Origin: Alcaligenes sp. SORT26
GTDB lineage: Bacteria > Pseudomonadota > Gammaproteobacteria > Burkholderiales > Burkholderiaceae_B
Reading direction: 5' to 3'
NCBI RefSeq assembly: GCF_017377875.1
Contig: NZ_CP070975.1
Location: forward strand, 930,001 to 994,000
DNA: 64,000 nucleotides
Shown here: piece by piece, positions 27,416 to 36,834 of the stretch
Position numbering within the stretch: position 1 is the stretch's first letter
Layout of the letters: each line of letters begins with the position of its first letter
Program-made: the position numbers and the translations under genes
Notes under the pieces: model-generated
Database searches by the model: none
What the model was told of the DNA's origin: nothing
What the model saw: the letters and a program-made list of their open reading frames with translations, nothing else

Positions 27416-28615
27416 TTATTGCCAACCCAGGCTATGTGACTGCTCCAGGGCTTGATGACGTTGGTCATCATCCGCATGAAGATAGATATTGGTGGTTGCA
27501 ATGGACTCGTGGCCCAGCGTGTCACGGATGATACGCAGATCCACCCCTTGATCAGCCAGGTGTGAACCGGCCGAATGGCGAAGCCAGTGTGCGGACGCCT
27601 GTTCCAGAACCCGTGCCTGAGACTCCTGATCAGGATGCAGAGCCCGTAAACGCTCTGCACTGCCCTGGAAAACCTGTTTCACCAGCACATGTGCCATCGC
27701 CCGGGTCAAATGCTTGTCCGTCGCACCGGCTGACATGAGTAAAGGGTAGGGCTCCAAGCCCTGCGGTGGTCCTTCCAGGCCATGGGTTTGCCGATAACGC
27801 ATCAATTCACCGTACAGCTCCTGCGTTAACGGCACCCGTCGCCATTTGTCGCCTTTGCCATGAATATGCAACCACCATTGGGCTGAAGCTCCCGCGTCTG
27901 CACGTTTCTGCACATCGGCCATACGAGCCTGCACCAGTTCCGAAATACGTAATGCACCGCCGTACAGAATAGAAAAAAGCCAGCGTACACGGGCCTTGTA
28001 GCGCAACTCGCTCTGCGTATCTTCAGCTAAAGACTGGATGTAGTCCTGCACCCAACGCCATTGCTGTCGACTCAAATACCGCTGTTGAGGGGCGGCCTTT
28101 TGCTTTTGACGACGCCCCTGATGGGACAAAGCCAAAGGATTGCCTGCCAAGTAGCCAGCTTGAACCAGCCAACTAAACAAGGAGTTCAAGATCAACAAAG
28201 CCTGATGACGGCTGCTTTCCGACAAAGGGCCCGCAAAAGGTCGCCATGCCGCATGGTGCCGGGCAGGGCGCGAACGTCCTTGCACGACCCAGCGATGTGC
28301 GGGTTGCGGGTCCGCTAAAAACAGACGATAGGCCAGGATATCTTCCAAGCTTAAGGACGAAAGATCCTTGCGACGCTCCAGCACCGCCCAGAGCAGCAGA
28401 CGCTCTGCTTCCTTGCGGTAGTTCGCATACGTACGCGGGCTATCTATATAGCGAGCCAACCAGGCACGCAAAGCCTCTATATCGGTTTGGGCCTCGATCT
28501 GAGCACGTCCACCTAAAGAACGATTCGCGCCTTGCCGCCCATCAAAGCGAGCCAGCAACTGAGCAATATCGTCTGATCCCAGATCGATCGGGGGTGAAGT
28601 TTTGGCTATTTCCAT
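27416..28615 (-). CDS. Tyrosine site-specific recombinase
   Basis: A 399-residue phage-integrase-family recombinase. A SAM-like core-binding domain (about residues 45-190) precedes the catalytic domain with the full set of residues: Arg in GGALRISELVQ, Lys in HGKGDKWRRVP, HxxR in HWLRHSAGSHL, His in LGHESIA and the nucleophile Tyr in TTNIYLH. It is therefore expected to be active. The length exceeds XerC/XerD because of an N-terminal extension. Start: ATG 28615 is used; ATG 28711 would lie inside a palindrome with a perfect -35-like TTGACA, so transcription probably begins downstream of it. Neither start has a good ribosome site. It is divergent from a KfrA-like gene. Confidence 0.88.
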   Translation of the reverse strand: MEIAKTSPPIDLGSDDIAQLLARFDGRQGANRSLGGRAQIEAQTDIEALRAWLARYIDSPRTYANYRKEAERLLLWAVLERRKDLSSLSLEDILAYRLFLADPQPAHRWVVQGRSRPARHHAAWRPFAGPLSESSRHQALLILNSLFSWLVQAGYLAGNPLALSHQGRRQKQKAAPQQRYLSRQQWRWVQDYIQSLAEDTQSELRYKARVRWLFSILYGGALRISELVQARMADVQKRADAGASAQWWLHIHGKGDKWRRVPLTQELYGELMRYRQTHGLEGPPQGLEPYPLLMSAGATDKHLTRAMAHVLVKQVFQGSAERLRALHPDQESQARVLEQASAHWLRHSAGSHLADQGVDLRIIRDTLGHESIATTNIYLHADDDQRHQALEQSHSLGWQ

Positions 28616-28702
28616 AGAGTCGCAAGAAAACGAGAGCGTGGGGAGAGCAGGGCAGGAGTGATGAACCTGTATGGCTGCATGTGGCCTTATCCAAGGCTGA
28701 AT

Positions 28703-28730
28703 ATTTGACATTATAGAGATAATGTCAAAT
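28703..28730. promoter_or_regulatory. Perfect palindrome with 12-base arms, probable operator
   Basis: ATTTGACATTAT and ATAATGTCAAAT are exact reverse complements around AGAG. It lies between the divergent recombinase and KfrA-like genes and contains TTGACA on the minus strand, usable as a -35 for the recombinase (17 bases to AATATT). It is a likely binding site for the KfrA-like protein, or a recombinase site. Confidence 0.7.
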
Positions 28731-28746
28731 TACAGAACCTGATTTG

Positions 28747-28776
28747 TTGATAATTTTATATATTACGTTGTATTAT
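28747..28776 (+). promoter_or_regulatory. Predicted promoter of the KfrA-like gene
   Basis: TTGATA (28747-28752) and TATTAT (28771-28776) are separated by 18 bases in very AT-rich DNA. A nine-base inverted repeat TGATAATTT / AAATTATCA (28748-28756 and 28782-28790) surrounds it. Confidence 0.5.
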
Positions 28777-28804
28777 TAATTAAATTATCATCAGAGGTGG
28801 AAAA

Positions 28805-29869
28805 ATGGAGCAAAACCAGCCCAATGAGGGCCAAATCCTGGCCGATGTCGCTGAATTACGTGATCGTTTCAGCCATACGCAGACTTTGTATAAAGAAGTG
28901 GCCGCACTCCTGTTTTTTCGCTATGGCGTCACACCAACGGCTAACAAGCTGTACCAACTGGTGCGCAAAGGCAGCATGAGCGCGCCCGCACAAGCACTAC
29001 AGACGTTCTGGGAAGATTTGCGGGATAAAAGCCGTGTTCGGCTGGATGTAGCCGATATGCCGGAAGCGCTGCAAACCCTGACGGGAGATCTGTTGGGCCG
29101 TATCTGGCAAGAAGCCATAAGCCAGTCCAAACAGCAGATGCTGCATTACCAAACGCAGGCAGACGAACGAATCGCCCAGGCATTGGCACAAACTCAGGAG
29201 GCCCGGCAGGCACTGAAAGCAGAGCAGGGCGCCTTAAAGAGTGCACAAGCCAACATAGAGCAACTGAAAGAAGAGCTGCAGATGGCTGGCCAGGAACAGG
29301 CCGCCCTGAAGCAAGACCTGTTGCACGCCAAACAACGGCAAAACGAACTTGAAACTGAAAAGCAGCTTGCTCAGCAAGAACTGCGCCGCCAAGGTGAGCA
29401 ATTCACCCAGGACCTGGAACGGCTCCAAAAGGCGATTGAGCTGACCGAAGAACGCGCTCAAGCCAATGAGCGACGTGCTCTGCTGGAGATCGACAAAGAA
29501 CGCTCGGTTCAAACTCGTTTGCGTCAGCAGATAGAAGAGGTCGAACAGGCAAACAAGGCCCAAAGACAGGCTCACGAACAGGAACTGAACAAGCAGCAGG
29601 ATCAAATGCAGAAACTGCGCCAGGAGTTAGGGCAAGAGCAGGGCGAGCGCCGAGCCATGCAGGCCGCCTTGGACATCAGCCACAGCCTGTCCAAAGAAAT
29701 GCAGGGACAATTGCAGTTGCTCCGTACTCGTAGCGCCTTGCTGGAACGAGAAAATGAGGAAGCGCGCAAGAAAGCCCAGCAGCTCAAGCAAGAGCTGGAA
29801 CAAGCCCAGACTCAGCAAGTTCGGCCTGTACGATTGAAGCGGCGTTTGATTAAAAACGAGCCCGAGTAG
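28805..29869 (+). CDS. KfrA-like DNA-binding protein with long coiled coil
   Basis: A 354-residue protein. The N-terminal part (about 1-120) matches the KfrA_N DNA-binding domain: FFRYGVTPTANKLYQLVRKGSM followed by FWEDLRDKSRVRLD. From about residue 120 to 345 it is an almost uninterrupted alpha-helical coiled coil rich in Gln, Glu, Ala and Leu, and it ends in a basic segment (RPVRLKRRLIKN). KfrA proteins were described on broad-host-range plasmids, where they autoregulate and form filaments along DNA that assist partitioning; chromosomal relatives are known but poorly studied. The ribosome site AGAGGTGG precedes the ATG. It is divergent from a tyrosine recombinase. Confidence 0.85.
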   Translation: MEQNQPNEGQILADVAELRDRFSHTQTLYKEVAALLFFRYGVTPTANKLYQLVRKGSMSAPAQALQTFWEDLRDKSRVRLDVADMPEALQTLTGDLLGRIWQEAISQSKQQMLHYQTQADERIAQALAQTQEARQALKAEQGALKSAQANIEQLKEELQMAGQEQAALKQDLLHAKQRQNELETEKQLAQQELRRQGEQFTQDLERLQKAIELTEERAQANERRALLEIDKERSVQTRLRQQIEEVEQANKAQRQAHEQELNKQQDQMQKLRQELGQEQGERRAMQAALDISHSLSKEMQGQLQLLRTRSALLERENEEARKKAQQLKQELEQAQTQQVRPVRLKRRLIKNEPE

Positions 29870-29938
29870 TAGGCTGCGTAGATGAGAGCGTTGCAACGCC
29901 CAACTTAGCCTCAGAACTCCAAGCAAACTGCTACGTCA

Positions 29939-29962
29939 CAGACTCTTATCTAGTAGAGTCTG
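29939..29962. repeat. Eight-base inverted repeat upstream of the copper genes
   Basis: CAGACTCT and AGAGTCTG flank TATCTAGT, 70 bases after kfrA and about 65 before the next gene. It may be a weak terminator stem or an operator; no T-run follows. Confidence 0.4.
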
Positions 29963-30025
29963 CCCTGCGTAACGATCTGTTTTAACGCAAACGGATAGCC
30001 GTGGCCTCGTGCTAAGCTCCTATTC

Positions 30026-30379
30026 ATGCTGTTCACACCGCACACACCCCACAAAACATTAGGCTGGCTGCTTTTGAGCAGCCTGATTGTTTTTCTGCTC
30101 TGTCTTGGTTTGAGCAACACGGTGGCTGCCCAAACTACGCATCAGCACACTGAACGAACAAGCATCCATACGGCACATGTGTCCCCAACACAGTCTGGCC
30201 ACAATGCCCCGAATCACTGCAGCACCCCGCAGAAAAGCGGCTGCTGCGCCTGTCTGGCTGTCAAAGCGCCAGAACCGGAGGCAGCCACTTTACAGCCTGC
30301 TTTCCCTCCCGTCCCTCTGCATCAAAACTACATCTCTCGTCTGGTTGGGCCTGCCCAACCCCCTCCACGCTGGTCCTGA
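30026..30379 (+). CDS. Small Cys/His-rich exported protein, CopL/DUF2946-like
   Basis: A 117-residue protein with one N-terminal hydrophobic segment (LGWLLLSSLIVFLLCLGLS, about 12-30, then TVAAQ), likely a signal peptide or anchor. The following part is rich in His and ends with the cysteine cluster NHCSTPQKSGCCACLAV. This layout recalls CopL-type or DUF2946 proteins found next to copper-resistance genes. The multicopper oxidase gene starts 99 bases downstream on the same strand. A role in copper sensing or binding is inferred from the residues and neighbour only. Confidence 0.6.
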   Translation: MLFTPHTPHKTLGWLLLSSLIVFLLCLGLSNTVAAQTTHQHTERTSIHTAHVSPTQSGHNAPNHCSTPQKSGCCACLAVKAPEPEAATLQPAFPPVPLHQNYISRLVGPAQPPPRWS

Positions 30380-30478
30380 TCATCTCGTTTTCATTGCCGC
30401 TCCCTGGCCTCTAGAAGCCAGCCCCTTATTCGTGGGCGAGGACGGCGCACTGCTATTGATGATTTGTAGGAATACACC

Positions 30479-32071
30479 ATGCAACGACGCGATTTTTTCA
30501 AACTGACTTTGGGTGCCAGCCTCTTGAGCAGCCTTCCTATGCGAGGCTGGGCTCAAGGCATGATGGGGCACCATGGTTCTATGTCTGGCCCCATGTCCGC
30601 CAGCAACATGACGGCAGCTCAAGGCCTGATGCCCGTAGAAAAAATGCCAGCAGGCCAAGCCCTAAAACCTTTGACTGTACTTAAAAACAGTAGTCAGAGA
30701 AAGGGGCTGTTTCAAGCCAAAATTACGGCTTCTCCCCAACAAGCGGTGCTGGCCGATGGCAAAACCACGGAGCTCTGGCTGTATAACGGTCAGGCTCCTG
30801 GCCCCTTGATCGAACTCCACGAGGGCGACCAGGTAGAAATCGAGTTTGAAAACCAGCTTGACCAAGCTACCACCATTCATTGGCATGGCCTGCCTGTGCC
30901 TTCAGATCAGGATGGCAACCCGCAAGACCCGGTTTTGCCAGGGCAAAGCCGCTACTACCGCTTTACCTTGCCCAATGATTGTGCGGGCACCTACTGGTAT
31001 CACCCACATCCTCATGGCAAAAGTGGCGAGCAAGTCGCCCATGGTTTGGGCGGCACCATTATTGTTCGTTCCTCCGATGATCCGCTAAAGCAGTACACCG
31101 AACAGCACTGGGTCATCAGTGATATGCGTCTGGATATCAATGCTCATATCCCGGCCAACACGGGGCCAGACTGGATGGATGGCAGGGAAGGGCAGTTTGT
31201 GCTGCTCAATGGCCAACGTCAGCCACGGATTCAGACCCATACTGGCGAGCGCATTCGTGTCTGGAACTCTTGCTCCGCCCGCTACTTGAATCTGCATGTG
31301 CCTGGCGCGCGTCTGGTTCAAGTGGGAACGGATGGTGGACTGCTGGAGCAGCCCCGGCCTGCGGTCGATTCCATCTTGCTGGCACCGGCCGAACGGATGG
31401 AGGTCTTCATCCAGACCGATCAAGACCTGGATACCACCCTGCAAGCCTTGTACTACGACCGACAAAAAATGATGACAAAGGACAGTCGGGAGAATTTGAC
31501 CTTGGCGACACTACAAATCCGTCATCAAGAAACAGAACTGCCCCAGCAACTGCGTACCATTACAGCCATTCCTGCTGCCTCCAGCACGGCGAAAGTTGTA
31601 TTTAGCGAAGTCATGCCCCACAACATGCCCATGCAATCTGGTCATGAAAACAGTTCCTCAGCCTCGTCCAGCATGGGTCAACACGATATGGGTGGAATGG
31701 GTGGCGGGCAGATGATGCCGGATATGGCAGCCATGCGCTCCATCTTTCGCATCAATAACAAGGTCTACGACATGGACCGGATTGACCTGCGTTGCCCGAC
31801 CGGACAATGGCAATACTGGGATGTGATCAATGATTCCCATATGGATCATCCTTTCCATCTGCACGGAACCCAGTTTCAGGTGATGGCGCGTCAAACAGGC
31901 ATGCAGTCCGTACCCGAAGCTTTCCGTGCCTGGCGCGATACGGTCAATTTGCGCCCTAATGAAACTATCCGCCTGGCGTTTCGCCAGGAACTACCCGGAC
32001 TACGCATGTTCCATTGCCACATTCTGGAGCACGAGGATCTGGGCATGATGGCGCAGTTGATGGTGGAGTAA
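30479..32071 (+). CDS. Tat-exported multicopper oxidase, CueO/CopA type
   Basis: A 530-residue periplasmic cuprous oxidase-like enzyme. The N-terminus MQRRDFFKLTLGASLL is a twin-arginine signal. The copper-ligand motifs are complete: HWHG (about 137-140), WYHPHPHG, HPFHLHG and MFHCHILEHEDLGMM (type 1 and trinuclear centre). Methionine-rich stretches occur after the signal (MMGHHGSMSGPMS) and around residue 390-415 (MPHNMPMQSGHE, MGGMGGGQMMPDM), as in CueO, where they bind Cu(I). It probably oxidises Cu(I) to the less toxic Cu(II). It is linked to the Cys/His-rich gene upstream and complements CopA at 16463. Confidence 0.93.
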   Translation: MQRRDFFKLTLGASLLSSLPMRGWAQGMMGHHGSMSGPMSASNMTAAQGLMPVEKMPAGQALKPLTVLKNSSQRKGLFQAKITASPQQAVLADGKTTELWLYNGQAPGPLIELHEGDQVEIEFENQLDQATTIHWHGLPVPSDQDGNPQDPVLPGQSRYYRFTLPNDCAGTYWYHPHPHGKSGEQVAHGLGGTIIVRSSDDPLKQYTEQHWVISDMRLDINAHIPANTGPDWMDGREGQFVLLNGQRQPRIQTHTGERIRVWNSCSARYLNLHVPGARLVQVGTDGGLLEQPRPAVDSILLAPAERMEVFIQTDQDLDTTLQALYYDRQKMMTKDSRENLTLATLQIRHQETELPQQLRTITAIPAASSTAKVVFSEVMPHNMPMQSGHENSSSASSSMGQHDMGGMGGGQMMPDMAAMRSIFRINNKVYDMDRIDLRCPTGQWQYWDVINDSHMDHPFHLHGTQFQVMARQTGMQSVPEAFRAWRDTVNLRPNETIRLAFRQELPGLRMFHCHILEHEDLGMMAQLMVE

Positions 32072-32112
32072 GAAACACCCGGCCCCAAAGCCGACTAAAA
32101 CCTTGAAAAGCG

Positions 32113-32144
32113 CCGCTCTGCTAGCCACTGTGCCAGCAGAGCGG
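32113..32144. terminator. Hairpin between the multicopper oxidase and purT
   Basis: Stem CCGCTCTGCT / AGCAGAGCGG, ten perfect pairs with a 12-base loop, 42 bases after the oxidase stop. There is no T-run, so it is a weak or Rho-assisted terminator at best. Confidence 0.5.
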
Positions 32145-32232
32145 ACAAAGCCGTCCTGCTTAAAAAGAAACCGGGCACTGCCTGCATTACAATACCGCTT
32201 TTGAATTTCTTACTTTCAGCGGAGCACGCGCC

Positions 32233-33435
32233 ATGAGCCTGTTGGGCACCCCTTTATCGTCGTCGTCGGACAAAATCATGCTCTTGGGCTCGGGAGAGCT
32301 GGGCAAAGAAGTGTTGATTGCGCTGCAACGCCTGGGGGTTGAAACCATTGCGGTGGACCGCTACGAAAACGCACCCGGCCAGCATGTGGCCCATCACTCG
32401 CGCACTATCACCATGAGTGACGCCGAGCAACTGCGCGCCCTGATCGAAAAAGAACAACCCACTCTTGTCGTTCCCGAAATTGAAGCCATCGCCACCGGTG
32501 TGCTGGAAGAGTTGGAAGCGCAGGGCAAAGTTCGTGTCATTCCCACAGCCCGTGCCGCTCGTCTGACGATGGACCGAGAAGGCATTCGCCGTCTAGCCGC
32601 TGAAACCTTGGGCGTACCCACCAGCCCCTACCAATTCTGCGAGTCGCTGCAAGAGCTGCAAGCCGCCATCGACGACAAGATTGGCTACCCCTGCGTCGTC
32701 AAACCCTTGATGAGCAGCTCGGGCAAAGGCCAAAGCAAAATCAGTGGCCCCGACGATGTTGCCAAAGCCTGGGACTACGCCATGGCAGGTGGCCGCGTCA
32801 GCCAATGCCGCGTGATTGTGGAAGGCTTTATTGATTTCGACTACGAAATCACCTTGTTGACGGTACGTGCCGTCGGCGCAGACGGCCAGATCGAAACCCA
32901 GTTCTGCGACCCCATCGGCCATAAACAAGTGGATGGTGACTATGTAGAAAGCTGGCAACCTCAACCCATGAGCCCCAAAGCCCTGCAAAGCGCACGCGAT
33001 ATCGCTCAGGCGGTCACCCAGAACCTGGGCGGCCAAGGCTTGTTTGGCGTAGAGCTGTTTGTAAAGGGCGATCAGGTCTGGTTCAGCGAAGTCAGCCCCC
33101 GTCCACACGATACCGGCATGGTGACTATGGCCACCCAATGGCAGTCTGAATTTGAATTGCATGCACGCGCCATTCTGGGCCTGCCCGTCAATACCGCCTT
33201 GCGCATGCCCGGTGCCAGCGCCGTGATTTATGGCGGTGTTGATGCCCAAGACGTGGACTTCCTGAATGTGGCGGAAGCCCTGCGCATCCCACAAACAGAT
33301 ATCCGTCTGTTCGGTAAGCCCGAAAGCTTTGAAAAACGCCGCATGGGTGTTGCTCTGGCGGCCGACACCGACCTGGAAACCGCGCGTGAAAACGCCCGCC
33401 AGGCCGCAGCGACCGTCAAAGTTCAAGCCCGCTAA
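32233..33435 (+). CDS. purT: Formate-dependent phosphoribosylglycinamide formyltransferase
   Basis: Makes formyl-GAR from GAR, formate and ATP in purine synthesis, as an alternative to the folate-dependent PurN. The 400-residue length is normal. The N-terminal domain has [13 protein letters not shown], the ATP-grasp core includes [18 protein letters not shown] and the metal-binding region [22 protein letters not shown] precedes the ATG. A small membrane-protein gene follows 18 bases later and is probably co-transcribed. Confidence 0.97.
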   Translation: MSLLGTPLSSSSDKIMLLGSGELGKEVLIALQRLGVETIAVDRYENAPGQHVAHHSRTITMSDAEQLRALIEKEQPTLVVPEIEAIATGVLEELEAQGKVRVIPTARAARLTMDREGIRRLAAETLGVPTSPYQFCESLQELQAAIDDKIGYPCVVKPLMSSSGKGQSKISGPDDVAKAWDYAMAGGRVSQCRVIVEGFIDFDYEITLLTVRAVGADGQIETQFCDPIGHKQVDGDYVESWQPQPMSPKALQSARDIAQAVTQNLGGQGLFGVELFVKGDQVWFSEVSPRPHDTGMVTMATQWQSEFELHARAILGLPVNTALRMPGASAVIYGGVDAQDVDFLNVAEALRIPQTDIRLFGKPESFEKRRMGVALAADTDLETARENARQAAATVKVQAR

Positions 33436-33453
33436 GCGCAGGAGCCTTCCACC

Positions 33454-33912
33454 ATGCCAGTTATCGTCGTACTGCTTTTTATCGCGATTATTGCGGCGCT
33501 TGTGTATGGTGGAATGCAGCTTTTTAGCTTGGTCAGCGCCAGCGCCGGTGTCATCGCCGCGATCTTGAGCCTTGTGATCGCAGCGGCCATTCTGCTGGCT
33601 CCGTTTATTATGTGGCGACGCCGTTATGTAGCCATTCACGGCAAAAAACAGCAGGGTCAGCGCATTCTGGAGCTGGTTTTACCTGATGGCCTGATCCGCC
33701 TGGATGCCTTGCAAAAACGTGGTCAGATTCAAACCGGGCAGGGCACCCGCGCCTTTATCTTTGCGGATATAGCGGCGGTAGAACAAGAAGGCAGGGGATT
33801 GCGGCTGTCATTGCGTAACCCCACGCAAGACTGGAGCATTCAGCCTGCTCATCCGGCAGACGCCAAACGCTGGCACAAAATAATCAGTCTGGCCGCAAGG
33901 CAGGATTTATAA
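33454..33912 (+). CDS. Small membrane protein of unknown function
   Basis: A 152-residue protein not recognised. Two hydrophobic segments (about residues 3-25 and 30-54) form a helical hairpin, followed by a basic region (MWRRRYVAIHGKKQQ) and a soluble C-terminal domain of about 85 residues predicted to be mixed beta/alpha (ILELVLPDGLIRLDAL, AFIFADIAAVEQEGRG). The architecture resembles PH-like domain proteins anchored in the membrane. It lies directly behind purT. The function is unknown. Confidence 0.7.
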   Translation: MPVIVVLLFIAIIAALVYGGMQLFSLVSASAGVIAAILSLVIAAAILLAPFIMWRRRYVAIHGKKQQGQRILELVLPDGLIRLDALQKRGQIQTGQGTRAFIFADIAAVEQEGRGLRLSLRNPTQDWSIQPAHPADAKRWHKIISLAARQDL

Positions 33913-34125
33913 GGTTTGCTCTATCAAGGCTGGCGACGGGCACACTTGAAAACCAACTCAGATTTACTCGTGCCAGTCTGAGTATCAATGCCCATACACC
34001 TGCAAGATCTATCAGCACACGTCCCGCCACACCAGATAAGCACACCGCACAGAAAACAGCCTCGAATTTGACACCATCAAACCCGAGTCTGTTCTTCAGC
34101 TGTTTTGCACTAATAGTCTTGTTTC

Positions 34126-35655
34126 TTATACCTGCTCACTGACCTGATCAGACAAGGCGGGCTCATTCAAGCTGATCATGTGCTCATCCAAAGACTCGAG
34201 CGTTTCCACTACCGTACGCAACACCTGAATCCGTGCCGCTTTTTTGTCCTTGCTGGGCACAATATGCCAAGGCGCCATATGAGTATCGGTCTGGGCGAAC
34301 ATTTCCTCTGCGGCTCGTTGATAGGCCGTCCATTTTTCCCGATTACGCCAATCGTCTTCCGTAATCTTGTAATTCTTGAAGGGCGTTTCCTCGCGGGCCT
34401 TGAAGCGTTTAAGCTGCTCGTCCTTATCAATATCCAGCCAAAACTTGATCACGGCAGTGCCGTTAGCCAGCAACTGCGCCTCAAATTCGTTGATTTCCTC
34501 GTACGAGCGATGCCAGGCGGCACGGGAAATCAATTTTTCCACTCGCTCGACTAACACACGGCCATACCAGGATCGATCAAAAATCGAGATTTCACCCAAA
34601 CGCGGTAGTTTGCGCCAGAAACGCCATAGATACGGGCGCGCCAGCTCCACAGCGTTAGGGGCAGAAATAGGGTGGATATCGTAGGTGCGTACATCCAGAG
34701 CTTCGGTCAAACGACGAATCGTGCCGCCTTTTCCCGCCGCATCCCGTCCTTCAAAAACCAGCACTAAAGAGTGCTTGCGAAAGGCTTTGCTACGTACCGC
34801 GCAGGACAAGCGGCCCTGCCAATGCAATAGCTCAGCATCGTAATCCTGCACAGGCTCTACAGGAGGAGGTGACTGAAGTGAAGCGGTCGGCACATTCAAG
34901 CGGAATGGGAAAGCATGGGGTTCTTTCACCTGACGCGGAACGATGGGCTTGTCCATCGCTTGTAAAACCACTTTTGCCAATGACACATCACGCAAGTTTT
35001 GATCAGCGCTGGGGATCACGACCCAAGGGGCGTAATTACGATGGGTGAGGTTAATAGTTTGCGTAGCGGCATTGCGCAAACGATTGAATTGCTTATGAAC
35101 TTTCAGGTCAGCCTTGCTGACACGCCATGCCGTATTAGGGTCGGCCATCAAGGTGGCGCATCGATCTAGCTGAGCCTGGGCCGACAAGTGGAACCATAAC
35201 TTCAGAACCTGCACACCTTGATACGCCAATTGAGCTTCAAAACGGTTGATCAGATGGGTATACAGCGCAATCTTGGCCGGGTCGGGCTCTTTACGGCCCA
35301 ACTCCTTCATTAAAGGCGCATACCAGGAGCCGAACACCAAGCCCGTCTGACCACGAGCGGGCAAGCTATTCCAATAACGCCACATCAGTGGGCGCATGGC
35401 TTCTTCTTCGCTGAGCTTGCCGAATGCCAAGGTATGCACATGGCGAGGGTCCAACCACGTATTCAAGGTATTGATAGCGGAGCCTTTACCCACACCGTCC
35501 ATACCGGCCACCACGATCAACAAAGTTTGATCCGCTTTATCCAGTCGCTCGTACTGTTTGGTAAGCAAGGCTTCACGCAGAACTTCAATCTGCTCCTTGG
35601 CCAGGTCATCACTCAAACTGGGATCGCGTTCGGCAAACTGTAATACATGGCCCAT
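34126..35655 (-). CDS. pap: Polyphosphate:AMP phosphotransferase (two-domain PPK2)
   Basis: A 509-residue cytosolic enzyme that transfers phosphate from polyphosphate to AMP, forming ADP. Two PPK2 domains are fused: the first has the Walker-like AGMDGVGKGSAIN (about 50-62), the second EGRDAAGKGGTIRR (about 297-310) with the following FDRSWYGRVLVERVE. Fused PPK2 proteins are class II PAPs, where the C-terminal domain is catalytic. ATG 35655 with GGAG nine bases upstream is preferred; the longer frame adds 15 residues. It would help regenerate ATP during stress. It is monocistronic. Confidence 0.92.
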   Translation of the reverse strand: MGHVLQFAERDPSLSDDLAKEQIEVLREALLTKQYERLDKADQTLLIVVAGMDGVGKGSAINTLNTWLDPRHVHTLAFGKLSEEEAMRPLMWRYWNSLPARGQTGLVFGSWYAPLMKELGRKEPDPAKIALYTHLINRFEAQLAYQGVQVLKLWFHLSAQAQLDRCATLMADPNTAWRVSKADLKVHKQFNRLRNAATQTINLTHRNYAPWVVIPSADQNLRDVSLAKVVLQAMDKPIVPRQVKEPHAFPFRLNVPTASLQSPPPVEPVQDYDAELLHWQGRLSCAVRSKAFRKHSLVLVFEGRDAAGKGGTIRRLTEALDVRTYDIHPISAPNAVELARPYLWRFWRKLPRLGEISIFDRSWYGRVLVERVEKLISRAAWHRSYEEINEFEAQLLANGTAVIKFWLDIDKDEQLKRFKAREETPFKNYKITEDDWRNREKWTAYQRAAEEMFAQTDTHMAPWHIVPSKDKKAARIQVLRTVVETLESLDEHMISLNEPALSDQVSEQV

Positions 35656-35882
35656 GGTGCATTGCTCCGGTTTACGTAGCTGCTCACTATAACCATGCAA
35701 AGGAAAACATAACTACCTTCAGAGCGAAAATAATCTGGGTAAGAGAGACGCCAGGAGGGAGGTGGACGAGGATCGATGTGGATCCTTATCCATTAATGAC
35801 TTTACATAATATACATTATGCGATGTTTATAGTTATTAAGCCCGGCATATTTCTCCCAGGCCTCTGAGCTTGATCCTCATGG

Positions 35883-36644
35883 TCACTTGCCGCCTGTCGC
35901 GTCCAGGAATGTTCCAGTCACAAAGGAAGCTTCAGAGCTGGCTAGCCATAAAATTGCACGTGCCACTTCCTCTGGCTGACCACCACGGCCCATCGGAATG
36001 CTGTCCTTCAAGCGTTCTACCCGGCCCGGTTCACCGCCACTAGCGTGCATATCCGTATAAATATGTCCAGGCCGAACGCAATTGACACGAATCCCTTCCC
36101 GGGCCACCTCTTTAGCAAAGCCCGTTGTGAAAGTCTCCAGGGCTCCTTTTGAAGCGGCGTAATCCACGTATTCGTTCGGACTGCCTAGCTTGGCCGCTAT
36201 TGACGAGACATTAACCACGGAGCCTCCTTGCCCGCCATGGCGATAAGCCATACGTTTGGCTGCCTGTTGCGCACACAGCATGGGACCAATCGCGTTGACT
36301 GCAAAAGTGCGTTGCATACGCTCGAACCCAATATCTTCCAAACGAGATTGCTGAAACAACACGCCTGCGTTATTGACCAAAACATCAATCCGCCCAAACC
36401 TTTGATCAAGCTGCTCAAAAAGTCGGATTATCTGCTCCGGGTCTGCACAATCTGCCTTGACAGCAAAAGCTTGCCGACCTGCCGCCTCTACATCAGCGAC
36501 CACCGCCAAGGCATCAGCTTCGCTTGTGACATAGCTAAGAACAATGTTGTAGCCCTGTCTTGCCGCCAGACGCGCTGTCGCTGCACCTATCCCACGGCTC
36601 CCGCCGGTAATCAACATGACTGGATAATCTGACGCTAAACCCAT
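35883..36644 (-). CDS. SDR-family oxidoreductase
   Basis: A 253-residue classical short-chain dehydrogenase: cofactor motif TGGSRGIGAATARLA (about 13-27), NNAGV, catalytic Ser in VSSIAAKLG and Tyr-Lys in YAASKGAL, ending DATGGK. It resembles glucose 1-dehydrogenase/3-oxoacyl reductase-type enzymes; the substrate is unknown. GGAGA precedes the ATG. No operon partner is adjacent, and the upstream gene is divergent. Confidence 0.88.
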   Translation of the reverse strand: MGLASDYPVMLITGGSRGIGAATARLAARQGYNIVLSYVTSEADALAVVADVEAAGRQAFAVKADCADPEQIIRLFEQLDQRFGRIDVLVNNAGVLFQQSRLEDIGFERMQRTFAVNAIGPMLCAQQAAKRMAYRHGGQGGSVVNVSSIAAKLGSPNEYVDYAASKGALETFTTGFAKEVAREGIRVNCVRPGHIYTDMHASGGEPGRVERLKDSIPMGRGGQPEEVARAILWLASSEASFVTGTFLDATGGK

Positions 36645-36834
36645 CTGCGTATCTCCAACATAAAGTTTGAAGGCATCATAAAGCGAAAAGCCAGGCCCTG
36701 CTTGAGACTAGAACTGACCTCCTGCACGCTGTCGATACAAGTCCTTGCTATATACTCCCCAGTCTTTTGATCTACAGGCTGCACCGCTCAATAGCAAACT
36801 GCGAGTCTTTCGCTACATAACAGAGCCAACCACC

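Noticed and set aside
32593..33639. A 348-codon minus-strand frame
   Set aside because: Antisense to purT, which is unambiguous; no recognisable protein.
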